A stretch of DNA of 64,000 bases from Alphaproteobacteria bacterium (lineage in GTDB: Bacteria; Pseudomonadota; Alphaproteobacteria; Thalassobaculales; Thalassobaculaceae), in NCBI GenBank assembly GCA_024742605.1, contig JANSYC010000013.1, positions 1 to 64,000 of the forward strand. The letters are read 5' to 3'. The translations under genes were made by a program, and so were the position numbers. This document shows positions 18,701 to 27,486 of this stretch, in pieces; position 1 is the first letter of the stretch, and the number at the start of each line of letters is the position of its first letter. The notes beneath the pieces were generated by a model. It ran no database searches and was not told the origin of the DNA. It worked only from the letters and a program-made list of their open reading frames with translations.

Positions 18701-21700
18701 GTTCTCCGGTGGTGGTCGACCAGATCTCCTCGATCCCGTCATAGCTTCCGCCCAGAACCGTGTCGGTCACATAGGCGATGTCATGGCCCTCACCACCGGA
18801 CAGGGTGTCCTCGGTCAGATTGCCGTACAGGATATCGTTGCCAGAGCCGCCGGACATCAGGTCCGCGCCCTCGCCACCGGTCAGCACGTCTTCGCCTATT
18901 CCACCGACCAGCGTGTCCGCTCCGGCTCCACCTGACAACACGTCGTTGCCGGCACCTCCGCTCAGCAGATCGGCGCCCGGCAGACTCACGATCGGTGTGA
19001 CCGTCAGCCCGCTAATCTGGTAGTCGCTGCTGTCGTTGGTCGCGGTCTGGCTTTCGGCTCCACCATATGGGGTGGCCGTGAAGATCAGCTTGTCAAAAGA
19101 TACGCCGGGTTCGATCGACACGGTCGCGGTCGATCCGCCACCCTCCGCAAAGATATTGGCCTCTCCCACCAGAGTGCCACCGCTGTAGGCCGCCCAATGG
19201 CCGACTTCGCCGCCAGCGCCCTCGCTCGCGAACAAGCGCGTGACACTCACCGACGCAGCGCTGGCCTGGGCGTCCAGTTCGACGATCAGCTCTTCGGACA
19301 GCCCGTTCGCGGCATCATAGCCGAGCTGTACCGACGGGCCCCCGGTGTTTCCTTCGACGCCGATCTCGCTTCCTGCCGTAGAGACATTCTCGACACTCGC
19401 CTCGGAGAGCAGTCCCCCGACGATCGAGCGACCGAGGACCGCATAGCCGCTGTCGGTCGCCGAATAGTTCGAGCCATCGATGGTGAACGGATCCCCGGTG
19501 CCGCCCGACCCACCATCCCCGATCAGGGTGTCGTCGCCCGCACCGCCGGACAGCACGTCGTTGCCGCCCGCGCCGGTCAGTTGATCGTTGCCGTCGCCGC
19601 CGATCAACCGCTCGCGGCCTCCGGTTCCGACCAATGTGTCATCGCCGTCGGTGCCCTGGATCAGGAAGGGGTTCTCGAACCCGTCGCTCGACAGATACTC
19701 CAGATCAGCGTCCTGGCCGCCCGCGGCCTTGGTCGCCGATTCGTCGCGGCCGTTCATCTCGTAGCTGACGACCATCGTGCCGCTATCGGCTTCGGTCCAG
19801 AAATACGTCGTTCCCGGCTCCGCCGTGTAAGCGCCCTCTTGCGGGTCGCTGGCCCCGTAGAGATCGGCGGTAAAGTCGACCGCCTCATCGTTCGGGTTGA
19901 TCACCCGCCAGATGTGTTCGTTGTCGCCGTCGCCGTCCAGATCCGCGACCCCCATCGAGGTCAGGGTCAGCTCTTCGAGGGCGTAGCCCAGATCATCAAC
20001 GGTCCAGCCGCCGCTGCTGTCCGCGGACAGGGCGTCCATCGGGACATCGCCTTCGACCGCGAGCGTGTATTCGGATCCGCCCACATCAAAGGTGAAAGTG
20101 GTGACGCCATCCTCAACCAGACGGGTAACTGTTGCACCAGTGAGGTCGACGCCATCCAGCGCGATCGTGTCGCCGGTTTCGAAATCCGAGATCTCGGCCT
20201 GATCCGAAAGATCCATGATAAAGGTATCGGCACCTGCGCCACCCACAAGCACGTCGCCGGCACCACCGGATAGATTGTCCTTGCCGGAACCGCCGGACAG
20301 AGTGTCGAATCCGGCGCCACCGCTCAGGGTGTCGTCACCGGACCCGCCGCCCAGGATGTCGTTGCCCGCGCCGCCGACCAGCAGATCGTTGTCGCCACCG
20401 CCGGCCAGCGTGTCGTCGCCCTCACCCCCGAAGACCACGTCGTCGCCTGCGTCGCCGGCCAGAAGATCGTTTCCGGTCGCACCGGACAGGCTGTCGGCCC
20501 CCGCGCCGCCGCTCAATCCGTCGTCGCCGTCGCTCCCGCTCAGCACATCGTCCCCGGTGCCGCCGGACAGCACGTCGTTTCCGCCGCCGCCGATCAGGGT
20601 GTCGTTGCCGTCACCTCCGAGAACCAGATCGCTTTCACCGTCACCCTGAAGCGTGTCGTCACCGCCGCCGCCGGCCAGCGTATCGGCATCGGCGCCGCCG
20701 AACAGTGCGTCGGCACCTGCACCACCGGACAGAAGATCGGTTCCCGAACCACCGGACAACACATCGTCGCCTAGGAAGCCGAGAAGGGTGTCGCTGCCGC
20801 CGCCGCCCGCCAGGGTCTCTGAGCCGCCGGCCCCATTGATCAGATTGTCGTTTTCGTTGCCACCAATCGCGATATCGCCCGCCAACGCGGTCAGAGTGTC
20901 AAGACCGTCGGTTCCCTCGATTTCAACATCGTAGAGGACGACGCTATCGCCACCGGTGTCTTGAACAACGACGTCCAGACCATCGCCGCCGTAAATCGTA
21001 TCGTTACCGCCGCCGTTCGTGAACGTGTCGTTTCCGGCACCGCCGGACAGAATGTCGTCGCCGGTCCCGCTGCTGAGACTGTCGGCCCCGTCGCCGCCGA
21101 GCAGAGTGTCACCGCCGTCGCCGCCGGACAGGTCGTCCGCGCCGGCCCCGCCGTCGAGCAGATCATTGCCCAAGCCACCGGTCAGCGTGTCGCTGTCTGC
21201 GCCACCTGAAATCGTATCGTTGTCCACGCCGCCGTCGAGCACGTCATTGCCGGATCCACCGGTCAGCACGTCGTCACCCGCGCCACCCGCGCCGGTGTCG
21301 TTACCCGAGCCGCCATCCAGAACGTCATTGCCGGACCCACCGGACAAGGCGTCATCGTCTTCACCACCCGCGACAGTATCGTCACCGGCGCCGCCGTCGA
21401 GCACATCTGCACCCAAGCCGCCGCTCAATGTGTCGTTGCCGCCGCCACCGGTACCGGTATCGTTGCCCGAACCGCCATCCAGAAGATCGTTCCCGGTCCC
21501 GCCGGACAGGTCGTCATCGGCATCGCCGCCGGACAGCATGTCGTCACCGGCATCGCCATCGAGCACATCAGCGCCCGAGCCACCGCTCAATGTGTCGTTG
21601 CCGTCGCCACCGCTTGCCGTATCGTCACCGGCCCCACCAGCCAGAACATCGTTTCCGGCACCGCCCGTCAGCGCATCGTCACCCGATCCGCCGAGCACCG

Positions 21701-24700
21701 TATCGTCGCCTCCAGCGCCGTCCAAGACATCGGCATCGGCGCCGCCATCAACGACATCATTGCCGTCTCCACCATCGATCGTGTCCACTCCAGCGCCGCC
21801 GGAAAGGGTGTCGTCGCCCGCGCCGCCGCTGATCAGATCGTTCTCTGTCCCGCCCGAAGCGGCATCATTGCCGTCGCCGCCGTCGAGCGTATCGGCGCCG
21901 GCGCCGCCGGACAGCGTATCGTCGCCCACGCCGCCGCTGATCAGATCGTTTTGTGTCCCGCCCGAAGCGACGTCATTTCCGACGCCGCCGTCGAGCGTGT
22001 CGGACCCGGCGCCGCCGCCGAGTTGGTCGGCGCCGTCCCCACCGAAGAGCACGTCATCGCCGGAACCGCCGGAAAGGGTATCGTCGCCCAGTTCACCGTT
22101 GAGGGAATCATTGTCGCCGCCGCCGGACAGCAGATCGTTGTCCACGCCGCCTAGAACCGTATCGTCGCCGGATCCGCCGTCCAGGGTGTCGCTGCCGGCC
22201 CCGCCGGACAGCAGATCATTGTCCGCGCCGCCGAACCCCACATCGTCACCAGCTCCGCCGTCCAGACTGTCGGCGCCCGCACCACCGTCCAGAACGTCGG
22301 CATCGGCACCGCCGGAAAGTGCGTCGGAGCCGTCACCACCGGAGAGGGTATCTCTACCGGATCCGCCAGAGATCACGTCGTTACCGGCACCACCACTGAG
22401 CAGATCGTCGCCCTCGACGCCGGAAACCGTGTCGTTCCCCGCTCCACCGGAAATCGTATCGTTTCCGTCGGCGCCGACCAGTTGATCGTCGCGCTCCAGT
22501 CCGGTCAGGTTCAACGGACCCGGATCGAAAATCAGATCGGTGAAGACGTCTTCGTCCCCGACATTGTAAATACTTGTTGAGACTTGCCCGAACGCGCCGG
22601 TCAGCGTGAAGCTCACATCGGTATCGCCGTCACCATCGAGATCGATGTCGACTGACGTGTTCCCCGTAACACTGTCCTGGGTCAGCGTAACGTTGTCGTC
22701 GTCCACACTGCCACCCGCGAGACGCACAACGTCTCCGGTTCCAAAATCCTCGATCGTGTCGCCGTCGAGATTGGCAGCCGTTCCGCCCGACACGTCGGCC
22801 ATGAACACATCGCCCCCGGCACCGCCGGTGAGGCTGTCGGCTCCGAGACCGCCGTCGATCAGGTCCGCGCCGTCACCGCCCTGGATCTGGTCACTTCCGT
22901 CGCCGCCCAAAAGCGTGTCATTTCCGGCACCGCCATCCAGGCTGTCGTCGCCGCCGCTACCCTCGATATAGTCCCGATAGGCCGAGCCGGAGATCGCATC
23001 GTTTCCGGCGCCACCGTCGACACGGGCGCCGATTTCGGTCCAGCCGATCGTGTCGTCACCCGATGTGCCGACGTCCGCAAGATCGGCGGCCAGACCCACA
23101 TCCAAGGTCCCACCGCTCTCGAAGGTCACATTCTCGATGGTCTTAAAAACGTCCGTCCAGGACGTCAGCGTTACGGATTCCGAAAACCCATCCCACAACG
23201 TCAGATCTTCGGGCAAAGCGATGACAATGTCATCGCCGTCCAGCCAGACAACCACGTTTGAGAGGTTCAGATCACCGGTCAACTCCAGCGTATCGAACCC
23301 ACCGTTAAATTCCGTCGGGTTGCTGATCTGACCGAGGGGAGACTGATAGGTCCAGAAATACTGGTCCGTGACGGTGTCCTGGCCGTCGCCCGCGCCGAAC
23401 CGGTAGACGTCGTCACCGCCGCCGCCCATCATGGAGTCCGCGCCGGCGCCACCGTGCAGGGTGTCGGCTCCGGTATCCTCGTTTATGTATTGGCCCCGAA
23501 CACCGCCACTGCCGTAGAGGACATCGTCCCCGTCCCCACCTTCGAGTGAGTCGGCGCCATTGCCGCCGTCCAATGTATCGTTTCCTGCGCCACCGGACAG
23601 TGTGTCACCGCCACCCTGAGCGTAGATGCTGTCATTGCCCGAGGACCCGTCAAGACGATCGTCCCCGTCACCGGACCGAATGCTGTCGTCACCCGCTCCG
23701 CCGTCGATCGTGTCGTTTCCGGAACCGGTAGACACGGTATCATTTCCGGTGCCCGCATCGTATCCGATCGAACCTTGCATATGGTTCAGACTATCGTCGG
23801 CCGCAGCACCACTCATGGCGCCGAGGATATCCGCGGTGGACATGGTCTCACCGTTCGCGAACGCAAAGTTCTCGATCGAGCGATTCACATCCGTCCAGTT
23901 GACCATCGTGATGAGGTCGGACAGGTCCAAAAGTCCGGTGTCGCCATCGCGGATGCCGACGACCAAGTCATCGTTGATCAGCGAAATCCAAATATCGTCG
24001 GAGCCAATCCCGTCGCCGAACTGCAGCGTGTCATTGCCCCCGAATCTTTGCTCAGGCGGGCTAAGTTGTCCGAGCGGATGCTTGAACTGAAAGGTGTAAC
24101 GGTCCTCGACACGGTCGGTACCGTCGCCGGAATTGAAGATATAGACATCATTTCCACCACCGCCATACAGCGTGTCACTTCCGGTTCCGCCGACCAGGGT
24201 GTCGTCACCCTCTGCCTCGTTATAGCGGCCCAGAATGCCGCCACTGCCCAGAAGAATATCCTCGCCGGCACCGCCGTAGATCAGGTCGTTCCCGACGTCG
24301 CCATCTATCGTGTCGTTGCCGGCACCACCGGACAGGGTATCGCTGCCGGACCCGGCTGTGATCACGTCCCGGCCGTCGCCGCCATTCGCGATGTTGTCGC
24401 CGTTTCCGGTGACGATGCTGTCGTCGCCGGACCCACCGGAAAGGTTATCGGAGTAGGCGCCGCCTTTGATCGTATCATTGCCCGCGCCACCGGACACGCC
24501 GATCGATGTGTGGGTCCAAGAGATCAGGTCGTCTCCGCTCGAACCGCTGGTGTCCGAGACAATGCCCGAGATATCGAGGGTGCTGCCGTCCGAAAACGAG
24601 ATCGTCTCCAGCGCACGGTCGAGATCAACTTGATTCTCCCAGCGGATCAAATCGCTCAGATCATTGATATCGGTCGAACCTTCGCGGATACCGATCAGAA

Positions 24701-25103
24701 GATCGTCGCCCTCAAGCGAGATCCAAACATTGTCCTGGGTAATTCCGGCTCCAAAACGGAGGGTGTCGTAACCGCCGAAAACATCGTTTGGGCTCTCGAT
24801 CTCCCCGCCCGGCCTCTGGACACGGTACTCGTATCTGTCGTCAACGGTGTCCCGACCGTCCCCAATCTCAAAATGGTAGACGTCGTTCCCGCCGCCGCCA
24901 TACAGCGTGTCGTTTCCGGCCCCGCCGGACAGCGTGTCGTTTCCAGTCGGTTCATTGAAACTGTCAATCAGGCCGCCGGAGCCCTTGAGGAGATCATCAC
25001 CGCCGAGGCCCAGCAACACGTCATCGCCAGCACCGCCATCGATGCTGTCCGCACCACCTGTTCCGGTGATGGTGTCGTTGCCACTGCCGCCGAGCACGTC
25101 CAT
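15735..25103 (-). CDS. Giant RTX (hemolysin-type Ca2+-binding repeat) protein with C-terminal FG-GAP/VCBS-like propeller
   Basis: 3122 residues from an ATG preceded by GGGAGAG at a 5-base spacing. No Sec signal peptide is present: the protein opens directly with GGxGxD nonapeptides, as expected for type I secreted proteins. Residues 1-750 contain three long units with an HCBP-related segment. About 870-1625 is an almost unbroken nonapeptide array, and at least two non-RTX beta-rich segments follow. The last about 350 residues are seven repeats of 48-50 residues with DxDGDG-type calcium loops. More than 100 nonapeptides are present (not counted exactly). A surface or secreted adhesin or matrix protein is likely. 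No HlyB/HlyD/TolC genes are adjacent. Confidence 0.93.
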   Translation of the reverse strand: MDVLGGSGNDTITGTGGADSIDGGAGDDVLLGLGGDDLLKGSGGLIDSFNEPTGNDTLSGGAGNDTLYGGGGNDVYHFEIGDGRDTVDDRYEYRVQRPGGEIESPNDVFGGYDTLRFGAGITQDNVWISLEGDDLLIGIREGSTDINDLSDLIRWENQVDLDRALETISFSDGSTLDISGIVSDTSGSSGDDLISWTHTSIGVSGGAGNDTIKGGAYSDNLSGGSGDDSIVTGNGDNIANGGDGRDVITAGSGSDTLSGGAGNDTIDGDVGNDLIYGGAGEDILLGSGGILGRYNEAEGDDTLVGGTGSDTLYGGGGNDVYIFNSGDGTDRVEDRYTFQFKHPLGQLSPPEQRFGGNDTLQFGDGIGSDDIWISLINDDLVVGIRDGDTGLLDLSDLITMVNWTDVNRSIENFAFANGETMSTADILGAMSGAAADDSLNHMQGSIGYDAGTGNDTVSTGSGNDTIDGGAGDDSIRSGDGDDRLDGSSGNDSIYAQGGGDTLSGGAGNDTLDGGNGADSLEGGDGDDVLYGSGGVRGQYINEDTGADTLHGGAGADSMMGGGGDDVYRFGAGDGQDTVTDQYFWTYQSPLGQISNPTEFNGGFDTLELTGDLNLSNVVVWLDGDDIVIALPEDLTLWDGFSESVTLTSWTDVFKTIENVTFESGGTLDVGLAADLADVGTSGDDTIGWTEIGARVDGGAGNDAISGSAYRDYIEGSGGDDSLDGGAGNDTLLGGDGSDQIQGGDGADLIDGGLGADSLTGGAGGDVFMADVSGGTAANLDGDTIEDFGTGDVVRLAGGSVDDDNVTLTQDSVTGNTSVDIDLDGDGDTDVSFTLTGAFGQVSTSIYNVGDEDVFTDLIFDPGPLNLTGLERDDQLVGADGNDTISGGAGNDTVSGVEGDDLLSGGAGNDVISGGSGRDTLSGGDGSDALSGGADADVLDGGAGADSLDGGAGDDVGFGGADNDLLSGGAGSDTLDGGSGDDTVLGGVDNDLLSGGGDNDSLNGELGDDTLSGGSGDDVLFGGDGADQLGGGAGSDTLDGGVGNDVASGGTQNDLISGGVGDDTLSGGAGADTLDGGDGNDAASGGTENDLISGGAGDDTLSGGAGVDTIDGGDGNDVVDGGADADVLDGAGGDDTVLGGSGDDALTGGAGNDVLAGGAGDDTASGGDGNDTLSGGSGADVLDGDAGDDMLSGGDADDDLSGGTGNDLLDGGSGNDTGTGGGGNDTLSGGLGADVLDGGAGDDTVAGGEDDDALSGGSGNDVLDGGSGNDTGAGGAGDDVLTGGSGNDVLDGGVDNDTISGGADSDTLTGGLGNDLLDGGAGADDLSGGDGGDTLLGGDGADSLSSGTGDDILSGGAGNDTFTNGGGNDTIYGGDGLDVVVQDTGGDSVVLYDVEIEGTDGLDTLTALAGDIAIGGNENDNLINGAGGSETLAGGGGSDTLLGFLGDDVLSGGSGTDLLSGGAGADALFGGADADTLAGGGGDDTLQGDGESDLVLGGDGNDTLIGGGGNDVLSGGTGDDVLSGSDGDDGLSGGAGADSLSGATGNDLLAGDAGDDVVFGGEGDDTLAGGGDNDLLVGGAGNDILGGGSGDDTLSGGAGFDTLSGGSGKDNLSGGAGDVLVGGAGADTFIMDLSDQAEISDFETGDTIALDGVDLTGATVTRLVEDGVTTFTFDVGGSEYTLAVEGDVPMDALSADSSGGWTVDDLGYALEELTLTSMGVADLDGDGDNEHIWRVINPNDEAVDFTADLYGASDPQEGAYTAEPGTTYFWTEADSGTMVVSYEMNGRDESATKAAGGQDADLEYLSSDGFENPFLIQGTDGDDTLVGTGGRERLIGGDGNDQLTGAGGNDVLSGGAGDDTLIGDGGSGGTGDPFTIDGSNYSATDSGYAVLGRSIVGGLLSEASVENVSTAGSEIGVEGNTGGPSVQLGYDAANGLSEELIVELDAQASAASVSVTRLFASEGAGGEVGHWAAYSGGTLVGEANIFAEGGGSTATVSIEPGVSFDKLIFTATPYGGAESQTATNDSSDYQISGLTVTPIVSLPGADLLSGGAGNDVLSGGAGADTLVGGIGEDVLTGGEGADLMSGGSGNDILYGNLTEDTLSGGEGHDIAYVTDTVLGGSYDGIEEIWSTTTGERLYTSDPRILGTEGDDLLGTFEAGDTLVGFGGNDSLFSTWGSSEVSGGDGDDSIQGAVGFDTLSGGAGNDTIYLFGEGDQAIGGDGDDSLIGGSGGSASGGYGDDIFVMGDGSDVLSGGAGNDIFGPDPDQNYDGLTYSDGSSTIYGGDGSDTAYVGSLDLDGSLPGGHLVYGEGGNDHLTAGLGDSTLYGGAGDDTLSSINGLDTLDGGDGDDLLVSTHLNGIPPGSLLIGGAGNDTLVASGQYVDTLSGGDGDDVIGIYQPDEFDQSKMSLAKVIDAGAGNDTVFAVDPTNSGFASVSLEGGIGTDLLVSEDTSDVESFLTDVWNTGNTRGFEQLYATDPSGSLSGPGPFGHGLYALTAGQTLTAGQMLVPGATVATLIGSLGSDTLVGVGGNETLNGNAGDDVLSGGAGNDLLIGGAGNDVLYGNLTEDTLSGGEGYDIAYVTDTVLGGTYDGIEEIRTTSGDLLFKTLVVTENADLVSGTTLGDTILALGGDDTVLGLGGADSIDGQAGSDSLLGGDGNDTLYGADGADTLLGGIGDDSLIGGAGRDQISGGDGDDAIVAGSGDTVVGGAGTDVLTVNSHADLLSMTVSGIESVVEANAVTGAAGPLEILFDDAADKVSLIRYDGLGGVDGGTSFSLGAGWQVDAVADFDGDGSEDILWRNGQMFAIWETNDADAPAFGNAFAAPSGWTTLATENFDADASDELLLYNAASKRIVVWDIDDPNDISYGSSIGIPTGWSINTIEDLSGDGIADILVRNSDGRIAVWEMNDSGGPTFGASIAVSNDWEILHVGKLDTDDEAADLLMRNSVTGRLAVWEMDGAGTPTYGSSIGLSKSWQLEQTDDFDGDGADDLLWRNSDDGRVALWGMNGVDTPSFGSSIALPSAWEIVQTGDFNGDGTDDILLRNGTNRFAVWETNGTSSPTFGSSFTVDDSWELARIADTNGDGSEEMVMRSTADNSLNVIDFSGTQPLDIAQVAAINDQWQLI
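15738..16775 (-). repeat. Seven FG-GAP/VCBS-like protein repeats (probable beta-propeller) in the RTX protein
   Basis: Seven successive units of 48-50 residues each start with (G/D/S/A)W, carry a DFDGDG-like calcium loop followed by DILxRN, then AVWEMN and a PTFGSSI segment. The final QWQLI looks like the opening strand of an eighth unit, which would close a seven-bladed ring. Copies 2 and 4 have weakened calcium loops (NFDADASDE, KLDTDDEAAD). Confidence 0.75.
17283..17440 (-). repeat. Copy B of a duplicated about 50-residue module in the RTX protein
   Basis: LYGNLTEDTLSGGEGYDIAY followed by VTDTVLGGTYDGIEEI recurs almost unchanged at 18690-18840, about 1.4 kb away, indicating internal duplication within the gene. 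Confidence 0.8.
18690..18840 (-). repeat. Copy A of a duplicated about 50-residue module in the RTX protein
   Basis: LYGNLTEDTLSGGEGHDIAY followed by VTDTVLGGSYDGIEEI matches the copy at 17283-17440 with only a few substitutions. Confidence 0.8.
20230..22500 (-). repeat. Continuous RTX nonapeptide array (about 750 residues)
   Basis: A near-perfect run of 27-base codon blocks encodes GGxGxDxLx nonapeptides, interrupted by only a few short linkers (for example near 20900-20950). Such arrays fold into calcium-dependent parallel beta-rolls outside the cell. The DNA repeats are imperfect and vary at third positions, so they are protein-level repeats and not a CRISPR or satellite array. Confidence 0.9.
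23110..24900 (-). repeat. Three long-period units (about 245 residues, about 735 bp) with HCBP-related segments in the RTX protein
   Basis: Three copies share the order: nonapeptides, GGGGNDVYxFxxGDGxD, a PLGQIxxP-like segment, FGGxDTLxFG, a WISLxGDDLLIGIR-like strand and a closing IENxxFxxGxT. They sit near 24.6-24.9, 23.8-24.2 and 23.1-23.4 kb. The segment resembles the hemolysin-type calcium-binding protein related (HCBP_related) domain. Confidence 0.75.
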
Positions 25104-25388
25104 TTACACTCTCCCAGGATGGTTTTTAACCGAGTTTCAGCAGTTTGTGAAGCTCGAATCGAATTTTCTTCATATTTTAGGTAATCCAAATTTACTCGCG
25201 TTTCGATGTAGTTAGGCTCTCCACATTCAGATATTGGGCCGAAATTCGCGGGCTGCATTGACGATTTGTTTCACATCTCAAATCACATTCTCCACGGCGA
25301 ATTCGGCACCGCTCGGCAAGCAAGGATCTTCCCACCTGCACGCACACGCGCTACACGACCAATACCCAACAACCCCACATGTGCTGTC
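25104..25388. promoter_or_regulatory. Divergent AT-rich spacer between the RTX gene and gmhA
   Basis: This 285 bp spacer is visibly more AT-rich than its surroundings between about 25130 and 25250 and must contain promoters for both directions. The CTCTCCC at 25109-25115 is the reverse complement of the RTX ribosome binding site. I see no further convincing element. Confidence 0.5.
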
Positions 25389-25976
25389 ATGAACCTGAAC
25401 GCCTTCTTCGAGTCCGAGTTGGACGAACACCTCACCGTCACAAGCAAGACCCGGGCCACCATGTCCGAACCCTTTGCCGCGCTTGTTGCCCTGACCGCCG
25501 GGGTCGTGCGGGCCGGCGGCAAGATCATGCTGTTCGGAAACGGTGGAAGTGCTGCCGACGCGCACAACATCGCGACAGAGTTCGCCGTGCGCTACAAAAC
25601 CGACCGGGCGGCCATTCCGGCGATCGGCCTGACCACGGATGGCGGCGTGCTGACGGCGATCGGCAATGATTTCGGCTTCGAGCACGTTTTCGCGCGGCAG
25701 ATCGAGGCTTTGGGGAAACCCGGCGATCTTGCGATCGGGATCTCAACATCCGGCCGTTCGCCCAACGTGCTGGAAGGCCTGAAGACCGCCCGCAGCATGG
25801 ATATTCGGACCGCCGCATTCGGTGGCGGCACCGGTGGCGACATGGTCGAGCTGGTCGATCTCGCCTTGATCGTTCCGTCCAAGACGACCGCGCGCATTCA
25901 GGAAATGCACATCCTGCTCGGCCAGATGCTGTGCGGCGCGGTCGAGGTCGAACTCGGGCTGGTCCCAGCGCCCTAA
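25389..25976 (+). CDS. gmhA: Phosphoheptose (sedoheptulose-7-phosphate) isomerase GmhA
   Basis: 195 residues from the ATG at 25389 (MNLNAFFESELDEH); a longer frame from 25266 adds an unrelated leader. It converts sedoheptulose 7-phosphate to D-glycero-D-manno-heptose 7-phosphate in the cytoplasm, the first step to ADP-heptose for LPS core. The SIS-domain signatures are clear: LFGNGGSAADAHNIATEF (about residues 53-70) and GISTSGRSPNVLEGL (about 117-131). It lies 13 bp before hldE, which encodes the next steps, so both form one operon. Confidence 0.95.
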   Translation: MNLNAFFESELDEHLTVTSKTRATMSEPFAALVALTAGVVRAGGKIMLFGNGGSAADAHNIATEFAVRYKTDRAAIPAIGLTTDGGVLTAIGNDFGFEHVFARQIEALGKPGDLAIGISTSGRSPNVLEGLKTARSMDIRTAAFGGGTGGDMVELVDLALIVPSKTTARIQEMHILLGQMLCGAVEVELGLVPAP

Positions 25977-25989
25977 CTCAGGACAAGAC

Positions 25990-27474
25990 ATGACCCAAGA
26001 TTCTGACTTGGCAGGACTGGTCGATCGGCTTCAAGGCGTGCGGGTCTTGACCGTCGGAGACCTGATGCTGGATCGCTTTGTTTACGGCACCGTCGAGCGG
26101 ATCTCGCCTGAGGCGCCCGTGCCGGTGCTGCGGATCGACCACGAGATCGCCATGCTTGGCGGGGTAGGGAATGTCGCGCGCAATCTGCGCGCTCTCAATA
26201 CGTCGGTCTGCCTGGTTGCCATGCTCGGCAAAGACGAAGCGGCCCGTGAGGTGAAGGGGTTGCTTCAGGCCGATCTCGACATCGAAAGCAACCTGATTGA
26301 GGTCGAGACTCGTCCGACCACCATCAAGACCCGCTATATCGCCGGCAGCCAGCAGATGCTGCGGGCCGACCGGGAAGAAGTCTCACCGGCGCCCGACAGC
26401 CTCGGTGCCGAAGTGGTCGCGCGCGCCGAAGCCGATCTCTCCGCCGCGAAAGCCCTGGTTCTTTCAGACTATGGCAAAGGCGTTCTGACCAAGGATGCCG
26501 TCACTCGGCTGATCACGCTCGCGCGGCAGGCCGGCGTACCGGTGATCGTAGACCCGAAGGGCCGCGATTACGGCCGCTATATGGGCGCGGATCTGGTCAC
26601 GCCGAACCGCCGGGAGCTGACGCTTGCAACCGGCCTGCCGACGGAGACCGACGCGGACGTCACCGCGGCCGCCCGACAGCTGATCGAAAGTTCGGGTGTC
26701 CGTGGCGTGCTTGTCACGCGCAGCCAGGACGGAATGACCCTTGTCCGCGGCAACGGACCGCTGGACGGTGACGACGGCTCGGTCCTGCACCTGCCCGCCA
26801 CCGCGCGGGAGGTGTTCGACGTCTCCGGCGCCGGCGACACCGTGGTCGCCACCGTCGCCGCCGGGCTGGCCGCGGGCATCGATCTCGCGGATGCCTGTCG
26901 CCTGGCGAACGCCGCGGCGGGGATCGTCGTCGGCAAGATCGGAACCGCAACCGCCTCGGCCGAGGAAGTGGTGCACGCCCTGCACAGCCGCGACCTAAGC
27001 CATGGCGAGGCCAAGACGGCGACCCTGGAAACCGCGAAATCGCAGGTGGCACGGTGGCAGGCCAAGGGCCGCAAGGTCGGATTCACCAATGGATGTTTCG
27101 ATCTGCTGCATCCGGGGCACGTGTCCCTCCTGCGCCAGGCGGCCGAGCGGTGCGACAAGCTGATCGTGGGCTTGAACAGCGACGCCTCGGTCGCCCGCCT
27201 TAAGGGCCCGGAGCGCCCGGTCCAAAGCGAAGCCGCGCGGGCCGCCGTCCTCGGCTCGCTCGCATCGGTCGATCTTGTGGTGATTTTCGGCGACGACACC
27301 CCGCTCGACCTGATCTCCGCCCTGCGCCCGGACCTGCTGGTCAAAGGCGCCGACTACACGCCGGACACGGTGGTCGGAGCGGAGGTGGTCAGGAGCTATG
27401 GGGGATCTGTGTTCCTGGCATCGCTGGAGGCCGGGTTCAGCACCACGGCTACGATCGCCAAACTGGGCAAATAA
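25990..27474 (+). CDS. hldE: Bifunctional heptose-7-phosphate kinase / heptose-1-phosphate adenylyltransferase HldE
   Basis: 494 residues, the normal length for the fused enzyme. The N-terminal PfkB-type kinase (about 1-320) has RVLTVGDLMLDRFVYGTVER, GGVGNVARNL and the DVSGAGDTVVATVAAGLA catalytic region. The C-terminal nucleotidyltransferase (about 350-494) has VGFTNGCFDLLHPGHVSLLR with the HxGH motif. It phosphorylates and adenylylates heptose to give ADP-heptose precursors for LPS core. An AGGA lies just before the ATG. It is followed by two hairpins at 27487-27538. Confidence 0.95.
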   Translation: MTQDSDLAGLVDRLQGVRVLTVGDLMLDRFVYGTVERISPEAPVPVLRIDHEIAMLGGVGNVARNLRALNTSVCLVAMLGKDEAAREVKGLLQADLDIESNLIEVETRPTTIKTRYIAGSQQMLRADREEVSPAPDSLGAEVVARAEADLSAAKALVLSDYGKGVLTKDAVTRLITLARQAGVPVIVDPKGRDYGRYMGADLVTPNRRELTLATGLPTETDADVTAAARQLIESSGVRGVLVTRSQDGMTLVRGNGPLDGDDGSVLHLPATAREVFDVSGAGDTVVATVAAGLAAGIDLADACRLANAAAGIVVGKIGTATASAEEVVHALHSRDLSHGEAKTATLETAKSQVARWQAKGRKVGFTNGCFDLLHPGHVSLLRQAAERCDKLIVGLNSDASVARLKGPERPVQSEAARAAVLGSLASVDLVVIFGDDTPLDLISALRPDLLVKGADYTPDTVVGAEVVRSYGGSVFLASLEAGFSTTATIAKLGK

Positions 27475-27486
27475 GCGACCAGTCAA

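Noticed and set aside
21019-22485. A 488-codon Pro/Ser-rich frame opposite the RTX array
   Set aside because: It is the antisense of GGxGxD repeats and has the same nine-residue period; no ribosome site or domain.
15738-25103. CRISPR array or tandem DNA satellite in the repetitive region
   Set aside because: The repeats are coding nonapeptides in frame and imperfect at the DNA level, with no unique spacers.
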